From Planctomycetota bacterium (GTDB taxonomy: Bacteria; Planctomycetota; UBA8742; SKZP01; JAIOTL01): a stretch of DNA of 5,629 nt. The position numbers and the translations under genes are program-made. Below the pieces are notes generated by a model, which was not told the origin of the DNA, searched no databases, and saw nothing but the letters and a program-made list of their open reading frames with translations. Location: NCBI GenBank assembly GCA_021106775.1, contig JAIOTL010000163.1:1-5629 (forward strand). Direction: 5' to 3'. Of the stretch, positions 1 to 5,629 are shown one piece after another; within the stretch, counting starts at the first letter, position 1, and every line of letters starts with the position of its first letter.

Positions 1-1644
1 AATCGAACACCAGCCGTTGTACGAATAACCAATCGCAAAAAGCAGAAGGAACGGAATTGAGGGCCAAGCAAAGACGAAAAGTGCCCAGATAATTGATGCA
101 ACAAAATACATCCCGAAAACTACTTCGATGTATGGAATTATTGATTTCTGCGGTTTGTATCTTTTGGGTGCTTTTTTATTCACTTCTATCTGACCTTTTC
201 CATCTATGCCGTATTTCGGAGTACGTACAAATGGTGATTCACGACGCAAACACGCGCTAAGCACCGCTCGCGCATTGTTTATCGACAAACCCATGCCGAC
301 AGCAATTACGAAAAGAGAATTTTTCAAGCTTGCCCCGAATTCTCTGCCAATTGCGCGCTGAGACGTGATGAAATAATCGAGAACAGAAAGCGTACCGAAT
401 ATAAATACTGGCATGTCGAACATGAGCATATCGCGCCAGCTTCCACCGAGTCGGGCGTAAATCGCGGGAACCATTAGAATACTCAGGAAAAGCATGAGAA
501 GATAGCTGAAATTCGCGGTGAGATGGATATACGCCTCTGCCTTGACCTTAAACGGCTGGTCACTTTTCAGAATTGTCGGAAGCATCTTAAAACAAACCTG
601 CGTGCTGCCCTTTGACCACCGATATTGCTGGCTTTTAAAGGCATCCATTTCTACGGGTAATTCCGCAGGTGCTGTAACTTCAGGAACGTACAGAAACTTC
701 CAGCCCTTGAGCTGAGCACGATAGCTTAAATCCATATCTTCGGTTACTGTCTCGTGTTCCCAGCCACCTGCATCATAAATCGCCTGTTTTCGCCAGATTC
801 CAGCTGTTCCATTGAAATTAAACAACCTACCTGACCGATTCCTCGCAAAGTGTTCAATGACGAAATGTGCGTCAAGCATAACTGCCTGTGTCTTTGTAAG
901 CTGCGAATATTCGCGGTTAATATGCTCCCAACGCGACTGAACCATGCCGATTTTTTCGTCCTGAAAGTAAGGCATCATGTCCTGAAGGAATTTTTCAGGT
1001 GCAACAAAATCAGCGTCGAATATTGCGATGAACTCACCTTTTGCGACTTTCATGCCGTTTTCAAGTGCGCCAGCCTTGTAACCCGTTCTGTCTGTTCTGT
1101 GAATATGAACCGCATCAACGCCATTATTTACAAGCTTTTCAACAAGCTCCTTACACAATTCTACAGTATCATCCGTGCTGTCATCAAGAACCTGAACTTC
1201 GAATCTGTCGCGTGGATAATCGATTTTTTCCATTGTTAGAATTGAACGTTCAGCGACGGTTCGCTCGTTAAACAGAGGAAGTTGAATCGTTACATAAGGT
1301 AAATTAGCATCAGTTTGCAAAGGTGGTTTAACAATTACATCGTTTTTATGTATGCTATAAAGTATTATGAGTACAAGCCTGTGAAATCCATAGATGCAGA
1401 GTATGAAGATTATTACGAAATATAGAATAATTGTAACATATTTGAAAATTGTGAAACCTGTTGATTCGTCCGGATAGGTGTCCGTTGCGTTAACTTCCTC
1501 AGTATCAGGTGTCAGGATTGTATCCGAAACTGTGTCAAAGTCAGCATTGGTGTCCGAAACATTTTTATGGAAGATTGAATCGCCTGTTAACAGCAAAAAC
1601 AGAGCAAGTACAATTATCACAACCAGAATCTTTATTTTTCTCAT
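1..1644 (-). CDS. Processive family-2 glycosyltransferase, cellulose synthase/CslA-like membrane protein (3' end cut by window edge)
   Basis: Reading the minus strand from the ATG at 1644 gives 548 open codons that run off the left edge. The protein should be an inner-membrane GT2 enzyme that polymerises a beta-linked polysaccharide from a nucleotide sugar on the cytoplasmic side. All hallmark motifs are present: VLDDSTDD (D154, D155), GYKAGAL (K190), DAD (D210, D212), FNFNGTAGIWR (276-285), TED (301-303) and QxxRW (Q339, R342, W343). Likely membrane segments lie near 4-20, 68-96, 372-396, 411-426, 440-456 and 505-545. The stretch NNARAVL...FVRTPKYG (456-479) is typical of the cellulose-synthase-like/CslA type, so probably only a few residues are missing. 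The first ~110 residues, including an Asp/Thr-rich loop, precede the catalytic domain and look longer than usual. An in-frame TAA two codons upstream fixes the start, yet no Shine-Dalgarno site is visible. The gene begins 47 bases after the ABC gene. Whether it makes glucan, mannan or another polymer cannot be told. Confidence 0.93.
   Translation of the reverse strand, partial: MRKIKILVVIIVLALFLLLTGDSIFHKNVSDTNADFDTVSDTILTPDTEEVNATDTYPDESTGFTIFKYVTIILYFVIIFILCIYGFHRLVLIILYSIHKNDVIVKPPLQTDANLPYVTIQLPLFNERTVAERSILTMEKIDYPRDRFEVQVLDDSTDDTVELCKELVEKLVNNGVDAVHIHRTDRTGYKAGALENGMKVAKGEFIAIFDADFVAPEKFLQDMMPYFQDEKIGMVQSRWEHINREYSQLTKTQAVMLDAHFVIEHFARNRSGRLFNFNGTAGIWRKQAIYDAGGWEHETVTEDMDLSYRAQLKGWKFLYVPEVTAPAELPVEMDAFKSQQYRWSKGSTQVCFKMLPTILKSDQPFKVKAEAYIHLTANFSYLLMLFLSILMVPAIYARLGGSWRDMLMFDMPVFIFGTLSVLDYFITSQRAIGREFGASLKNSLFVIAVGMGLSINNARAVLSACLRRESPFVRTPKYGIDGKGQIEVNKKAPKRYKPQKSIIPYIEVVFGMYFVASIIWALFVFAWPSIPFLLLFAIGYSYNGWCSI
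1501..1560 (-). repeat. Two tandem decapeptide repeats (VSDTxxxxDT) in the glycosyltransferase N-terminal loop
   Basis: Residues 29-38 (VSDTNADFDT) and 39-48 (VSDTILTPDT) of the glycosyltransferase are adjacent ten-residue units sharing V, S, D, T and the closing D-T. At DNA level the units are 30 bases each; both begin GTTTCGGA and match at about 16 of 30 positions by eye, so the copy is old or under loose selection. They lie in a loop (about 21-62) with 11 Asp/Glu, 8 Thr and one Lys, between two hydrophobic segments. That loop is predicted to be outside the cytoplasm. Two copies are few, so chance similarity in a low-complexity segment is possible. Confidence 0.55.
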
Positions 1645-1691
1645 TTTTTACAACTGATATATCGATGATTATGTTTCGGATATCATTAAGT

Positions 1692-3434
1692 TTATTGTTG
1701 CATCGAGGTTAATTCAGTGTCGCTTGGGATTATCCCGGTAGTGTCCTCTGCCGTTGTAAGTGAAACGAAAACATCCTCAAGCGAAGCAAAATCGCGCTTA
1801 AGTTCAACCAAAGGCCAATTTTTATTCACGCATGTTTTTACGATAAATGGTGAAAGTTTGTCGGCGTCGAAATCGGGTTTAGGCAGAATTAGCAGGCTGA
1901 TAGGCTCGTTTTCAGTTTCAGAAAGAACCTGGGCATCAAGAACACCTTTGAGCTTTTTGAATTCTGCAACCGCCTCTTTTGAATCCGCTCCGAGACGAAT
2001 AATATACTGCCCCTGAGGACTTAACGCTCTTGTTAACTCATCGATTGTTCCGTTGGCAACGAGTTTACCCTGATTAATCACGAACACTCGCGTACAAATC
2101 GCGGAAACTTCCTGCAGAATATGCGTTGAAAGTATGACAGTCTTTTCCTGAGCAATCTCTTTTATCAAAGTTCTGATCTCGATAATCTGGTTCGGGTCAA
2201 GCCCGGACGAAGGCTCATCAAGGAACAGAATTTCTGGTTCGTGAATCATCGACTGTGCAAGCCCGACACGCTGACGAAAGCCCTTGGAAAGCTCGCTGAT
2301 AAACATATTCCAAACCGGTTTGAGCCCGCATGCTTCGCGCACCCAATAAAGATTGTGCGATTGGCGACCGTGGGGCACATGTCGTGCTTTCATGGTGAAT
2401 TTCAGGTAATCGACTACCTTCATTTGCCGGTAAAGAGGTGTTGTTTCAGGAAGATAACCGATTCTTTTGCGAACTTGAAGCGGTTCCGTATGAATGTTAA
2501 AGCCAGCAATCCAAGCGGTTCCAGAGGTCGATGGAATAAAAGTTGTCAATATTTTCATCGCAGTCGATTTACCTGCGCCGTTAGGTCCGAGAAAGCCGAT
2601 AATTTCATTCTTATTCACGCAAAATGAAACAGAATCGAGTGCTTTTGTCGGACCATAAAATTTTGTTAGATTATCAACAGCAATCATCGTATTTTCGTCG
2701 GCTTTCAAAACTTTTGAAACTCCAAAATTATTGACGCTTTCGAAAATCTCGGCAAGTTTACGAGCGCGGATGCTTTCAGGTGCATCAGTATCAATATTTT
2801 TCGACTTTGAAAATTTTTCGCTCAGTTCATCAGAGTCTTCCAATGCCATGTCCTCGAATTCCTGAGCTTTATCAGCACGTATCATTGATTCGACATCGAG
2901 AAGTCTTGCACCTACAAGCTCTCTAAATATAACGATTGCAGCAATTGCAGAGATTATGGTGAAAAATTCAAATACGAAAAAAGGAAGATAATATCCAATA
3001 TGCATGGTGCCAGCATCTGACCAGAAATTTATCAGAGTAATCGTAATTAATATTCCGTTTAGGATTGCTACCAGTCCTTGAAGCAAACCTGTAAGCATCA
3101 TCGCACCTGCACTTCCCAGCCAGACAAAGAAAGACAATGCAAGTGTTGCAAGAAACATTGATGCTGAAACATATGCGCCTGTTTCCAGAATAATGGAGTT
3201 GTTTTTATCTTCTAAAATGAAAAGAACAATTGCACCAATGAGCCATAGAACAGAAACTGAAAGCACAAACAATGCTGCTTTTTTCCTGATATTCAGAACC
3301 ATTTTGTCTTCATCTGACAGGAAAACTTCGGCATGTCTGTCTTCCTCGTGCTCGTATTCTTCGATTTCATTTTCATCGATATCTTCAGTGTCATCCTCAT
3401 TTTTTTCAACGTTGTCTTTTTTATTCTCAGTCAT
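1692..3434 (-). CDS. ABC transporter ATP-binding protein, Gld-type (GldA-like), with fused N-terminal membrane domain
   Basis: Complete 580-residue protein. Residues 1-44 are a very acidic tail (21 Asp/Glu). About four membrane helices follow, near 53-74, 86-106, 112-137 and 146-170. A charged linker (171-248) leads to an ABC ATPase (250-470) with Walker A GPNGAGKST (283-291), YLPE at the Q-loop (E330 in place of Gln), signature LSKGFRQRV (382-390), Walker B ILFLDEP (402-408), SGLD D-loop (410-413) and switch His438 in LSTHIL. The combination LPETTPLY, SKGFRQRVGLAQ, GLDPNQIIEIR and STHILQEV is characteristic of GldA-like ATPases. A C-terminal domain closes with SLEDVFVSLT (551-560), as is common in ABC-2-type ATPases. 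GldA-like ATPases usually lack membrane segments and work with a separate ABC-2 permease; none is encoded in this window. The fused helices may replace, anchor to, or regulate a permease. The substrate is unknown. The start is set by a good Shine-Dalgarno site. The glycosyltransferase gene follows after 47 bases. Confidence 0.95.
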   Translation of the reverse strand: MTENKKDNVEKNEDDTEDIDENEIEEYEHEEDRHAEVFLSDEDKMVLNIRKKAALFVLSVSVLWLIGAIVLFILEDKNNSIILETGAYVSASMFLATLALSFFVWLGSAGAMMLTGLLQGLVAILNGILITITLINFWSDAGTMHIGYYLPFFVFEFFTIISAIAAIVIFRELVGARLLDVESMIRADKAQEFEDMALEDSDELSEKFSKSKNIDTDAPESIRARKLAEIFESVNNFGVSKVLKADENTMIAVDNLTKFYGPTKALDSVSFCVNKNEIIGFLGPNGAGKSTAMKILTTFIPSTSGTAWIAGFNIHTEPLQVRKRIGYLPETTPLYRQMKVVDYLKFTMKARHVPHGRQSHNLYWVREACGLKPVWNMFISELSKGFRQRVGLAQSMIHEPEILFLDEPSSGLDPNQIIEIRTLIKEIAQEKTVILSTHILQEVSAICTRVFVINQGKLVANGTIDELTRALSPQGQYIIRLGADSKEAVAEFKKLKGVLDAQVLSETENEPISLLILPKPDFDADKLSPFIVKTCVNKNWPLVELKRDFASLEDVFVSLTTAEDTTGIIPSDTELTSMQQ

Positions 3435-3438
3435 GTTT

Positions 3439-3444
3439 CACCTC
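3439..3444 (-). promoter_or_regulatory. Ribosome binding site of the ABC gene
   Basis: The minus strand reads GAGGTG followed by AAAC and then the ATG at 3434, a good Shine-Dalgarno match at short spacing. It supports this ATG over the later Met45. The glycosyltransferase downstream has no comparable site. Confidence 0.75.
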
Positions 3445-3487
3445 GGTTATCATCATAAATTTGTTTTAATTTGAAATTGCATGTGAA

Positions 3488-3515
3488 TTTATAAATCTTT
3501 TAGTGCAATTTTCAA
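3488..3515 (-). promoter_or_regulatory. Possible sigma-70-like promoter for the ABC gene
   Basis: On the minus strand, TTGAAA (3510-3515) and TATAAA (3488-3493) are separated by 16 bases, close to the -35/-10 consensus. Transcription would begin near 3481, giving a leader of about 45 bases before the ABC start codon. The surrounding gap is AT-rich, so chance matches are likely. It would allow the ABC and glycosyltransferase genes to be expressed apart from the upstream VWA gene. Confidence 0.35.
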
Positions 3516-3522
3516 CTGAAAA
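3509..3522. repeat. Near-palindrome overlapping the putative -35 box
   Basis: The plus strand reads TTTTCA-AC-TGAAAA, two perfect 6-base inverted arms around a 2-base centre. It covers the proposed -35 hexamer, so it could be an operator for a dimeric regulator. The 2-base centre makes an RNA hairpin unlikely. AT-rich composition makes a chance origin quite possible. Confidence 0.3.
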
Positions 3523-3530
3523 GGTTTCTT

Positions 3531-3548
3531 TAACAACAATTCTTGTTA
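3531..3548 (-). repeat. AT-rich inverted repeat just after the VWA/GATase gene
   Basis: TAACAA and TTGTTA form perfect 6-base arms around a 6-base loop, beginning 12 bases after the VWA/GATase stop codon. In the transcript the stem has only one G-C pair and is followed by AAAGAAACC, not a U tract. It is therefore not a convincing intrinsic terminator, and transcripts could read through into the ABC gene. Confidence 0.3.
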
Positions 3549-3560
3549 GTTCTCTGATGT

Positions 3561-5629
3561 TTACAGTAGTTTAGAGCGTTTGCGGATTATCCATTCTCCA
3601 GAGAGGAAGCAGAAAATCAAAATCAGGATAAGTGGCGCATCCCATAGGTCTTCTTCCATTCTGAGCTTTTTATCCGACAGATCCAATGGAAATACAACGA
3701 GTTCCGAGATTCTTGGTGGATAAAAGCAGCATGTGTTGAATGTATCGAGGTCGTCAGGTCGTGGATGTGAAATTTCGGTGAGCAGAGCGACGTTGACTGC
3801 AAGTTTTTCATTAAGCTCAATAGAGGGTGGTTTTATCATGAATCTATGAACGGTGTTGGGCATATCTTTTATCCAGATTTCATATTTACCAACGCTTTCC
3901 GGAAAAATCATCTTTTCGTAAGCGCCTTTGCCTGTTCTATCGACAAGTATTACTCGAACAGGTTTGGAATTGGGGATTGATACATTTCGCATTAGAGCAT
4001 ATAGAGTTTTGAGCCCTTTGTCATTGGTAATGATAACACCGGAATCTGTCAGTTGTTTCTCTAGCAAATCACCACGAATTTTGCCGAAAACGCGTATTGT
4101 ATCCTCATGGGTATAAACAGGGTCATTTCGATTTTCAGTATAAATTTCCGCACTTTCCGCACTTGTATCGCGTTTTTTCGATGCCATGTACGAAATAACC
4201 TGAACCCAAAACGGTGCGTAAAACTTATTGCCGATTCCCCCGCGAATGTACCACATATCATCTGTACCAAAGTATAAAACGCCGTTTTTACCAGTATCCA
4301 TCCAGACAATCAACGGGAATAACCCGCGTCCGCCTGCCTCGGTGCGCATGTCATACTCGGTGCGAGATGCACCTTTGCCCACAACAGCTTTTCCGGGATG
4401 TTCCATGAGCACAATTGCGCCTTCTTTGACTTCGGGAGCGTTGAAAAACCAGAAAAACCCGTGAAGTTTCTCTTCCCAGAGCTCTTGCAGCTCATTTCTC
4501 GAAAGTTTTTTCGATAATCTTAGAATGTCATGGTTCAAGCCGTCAGCCGTGATTTTCCATGGTTTTTCAATATTCGGACGCGCTTTTTTGTTCGAAGAAA
4601 TGCTGAGTTTAACAGGAATCAGGTCTCGCAAAACAGTATTAGAATATGCTTTCGGCATGTATGATTCACCAGCAATAAAAATGACACCGCCTTTGTGGTC
4701 GTACGTAAATTTCTCAAGCATTTTCATGCGGTCTTTGCCAAGCTCGTGAGGTGCGACATCGCCGATTATTACCACGTCATAATTCTCGAAAAATCTGTTT
4801 TGCGATTCTTCATCATTTCCCCGTGGAATTTCCGTTAAATTAGTGAAACCCTCTGGTGCATCTTCTCTGTCCATTGAGATAGGTTGTGGCCACCCGCTGT
4901 CTGCAGACGTCAGAAAACCCTGATAAAGGAACTTTTTCGTACGTTTGAGAACTGTATCAAGGTAACGCCATTCGTATCTCGGGCGACCTTCGATGTACAA
5001 AACCTTTATTTTATCGTTTGTGAAAGTGATGTAAAAATCGCGGATATTGTCGTCATATTTATCTTCATCAATGTATTTTTTTCGGTTTATTTTTAGTCTG
5101 AAATGAGTTTTTTGACCGAAATCGATAAAATGCACACCTTTTGTGGGCGTGAAATCGATGATGAAATCCTGGGTTGCCGGCACCGGTATGAGTTTTACGC
5201 GTTTTTCCTCAAAATTCACCGTGTTCGATTCGCTTGGTTCATCAGGAATGTCGCTGAACTCGCTGTTTTTCGAATACCCAGGTGTAACGTCAACAAGCGC
5301 GTCGTATTGGACGGGAATTTCCTCTTCGTAATTCGGGTGTTTTACAACGCGATAAAGCAGAACTTCAACGTTTTTACCACCGGGATTCCCGAATTTATCA
5401 CGCTGATACGCTTCGTCCGCCTGAATATTAAAAACCAAACTGACATCGCTTTCCTTGCTGACCTTTGTCGGCGCTTGAAGATTGAAAAGTTCAAGATGAT
5501 GCAAAGTGTCGCGAGAACCGACAGCAATTGTGTTAACCTCAATTTCCTTCATTAAACTTGTTGTTGGAAGCCCTTGATTATTCAGCCCGTCAGAAATAAT
5601 TATCATGCTGCTGAGATGATCGATGTCAA
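3561..5629 (-). CDS. VWA/GATase1-like membrane protein (5' end cut by window edge)
   Basis: The frame stays open to the right edge, giving 688 complete codons. The methionine at 5606 is internal: DIDHLSS precedes it in frame, and MIIISDG is a VWA core strand ending in the third metal-site (MIDAS) Asp. Counting from that Met, the VWA tail reaches about 40 (VNTIAVG), a beta-rich linker spans 40-195, and a GATase1-like domain spans about 199-475 (KVLYIEGRPRYEWRYL, YDVVIIGDV, GGVIFIAGE, GRGLFPLIVW, WVQVISYMA). A second beta domain (490-595) and one membrane helix (about 656-672, ending EWIIRKRSKLL) follow. The GATase-like domain has no G-x-C-x-G nucleophile elbow; GES occupies the nearest comparable place, so it is probably non-enzymatic. 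This architecture matches large membrane proteins often annotated as VWA or glutamine amidotransferase-like. They are commonly found near MoxR ATPase, DUF58 and BatA-like genes, so such partners may lie beyond the right edge. The bulk should face the periplasm, with the basic tail in the cytoplasm. The precise role is unknown; scaffold or chaperone work in the envelope is an inference. Confidence 0.9.
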   Translation of the reverse strand, partial: DIDHLSSMIIISDGLNNQGLPTTSLMKEIEVNTIAVGSRDTLHHLELFNLQAPTKVSKESDVSLVFNIQADEAYQRDKFGNPGGKNVEVLLYRVVKHPNYEEEIPVQYDALVDVTPGYSKNSEFSDIPDEPSESNTVNFEEKRVKLIPVPATQDFIIDFTPTKGVHFIDFGQKTHFRLKINRKKYIDEDKYDDNIRDFYITFTNDKIKVLYIEGRPRYEWRYLDTVLKRTKKFLYQGFLTSADSGWPQPISMDREDAPEGFTNLTEIPRGNDEESQNRFFENYDVVIIGDVAPHELGKDRMKMLEKFTYDHKGGVIFIAGESYMPKAYSNTVLRDLIPVKLSISSNKKARPNIEKPWKITADGLNHDILRLSKKLSRNELQELWEEKLHGFFWFFNAPEVKEGAIVLMEHPGKAVVGKGASRTEYDMRTEAGGRGLFPLIVWMDTGKNGVLYFGTDDMWYIRGGIGNKFYAPFWVQVISYMASKKRDTSAESAEIYTENRNDPVYTHEDTIRVFGKIRGDLLEKQLTDSGVIITNDKGLKTLYALMRNVSIPNSKPVRVILVDRTGKGAYEKMIFPESVGKYEIWIKDMPNTVHRFMIKPPSIELNEKLAVNVALLTEISHPRPDDLDTFNTCCFYPPRISELVVFPLDLSDKKLRMEEDLWDAPLILILIFCFLSGEWIIRKRSKLL

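Noticed and set aside
850..1239. 129-codon plus-strand open frame
   Set aside because: It lies opposite the catalytic core of the glycosyltransferase, whose motifs are all in the minus frame, and its protein resembles no family I know.
1655..1685. Inverted repeat TGATAT...ATATCA between the ABC and glycosyltransferase genes as a terminator
   Set aside because: The arms are 6 bases of almost pure A/T with a 19-base loop and no U tract placed to follow the stem.
2241..2627. 128-codon plus-strand open frame
   Set aside because: It is antisense to the ABC ATPase from just before Walker A to the signature motif; no independent coding evidence.
3335..3430. TC-rich low-complexity stretch as a regulatory or repeat element
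   Set aside because: It is explained by GAA/GAT codons of the acidic N-terminal tail of the ABC protein.
5103..5555. 150-codon plus-strand open frame
   Set aside because: It is antisense to the VWA/GATase gene, in a region where the minus frame encodes a coherent VWA tail and beta linker.
5604..5606. ATG as start of the VWA/GATase protein
   Set aside because: The frame is open upstream to the edge, and this Met is inside a VWA core strand, so the true start lies outside the window.

Overview
The window holds three large genes, all on the minus strand and apparently read in one direction from right to left. Two run off the edges. It looks bacterial: tight packing, one clear Shine-Dalgarno site, no introns, AT-leaning codons. 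The gene families point to a Gram-negative-type bacterium, most plausibly from the Planctomycetes/Verrucomicrobia/Lentisphaerae group or a deep candidate phylum with similar envelope genes. That placement is inferred from protein family content only and is weak. No rRNA, tRNA, CRISPR, transposase or phage gene is visible.

Right part (3561-5629): the C-terminal ~690 residues of a large membrane-anchored protein. It has the tail of a von Willebrand factor A (VWA) domain, a beta-rich linker, a glutamine-amidotransferase-like (GATase1-like) domain without a recognisable catalytic cysteine, and a C-terminal membrane helix ending in a basic tail. Its start lies beyond the right edge. Middle (1692-3434): a complete 580-residue ABC protein that fuses an acidic tail and about four membrane helices to a Gld-type (GldA-like) ATPase. 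Left part (1-1644): a processive family-2 glycosyltransferase of the cellulose-synthase/CslA-like type, cut near its C-terminus by the left edge. It carries an unusual N-terminal extension with an Asp-Thr-rich loop and a short tandem repeat.

The 126-base gap between the VWA/GATase gene and the ABC gene contains a possible sigma-70-like promoter, a 14-base near-palindrome over its -35 box, and a weak AT-rich hairpin. The 47-base gap between the ABC gene and the glycosyltransferase gene has no clear terminator or promoter, so those two are probably co-transcribed. Together the genes suggest an inner-membrane cell-envelope cluster: a membrane scaffold with VWA and GATase-like domains, an ATP-driven membrane protein, and a polysaccharide synthase. 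A shared pathway is inferred from order and orientation, not shown by the sequence.
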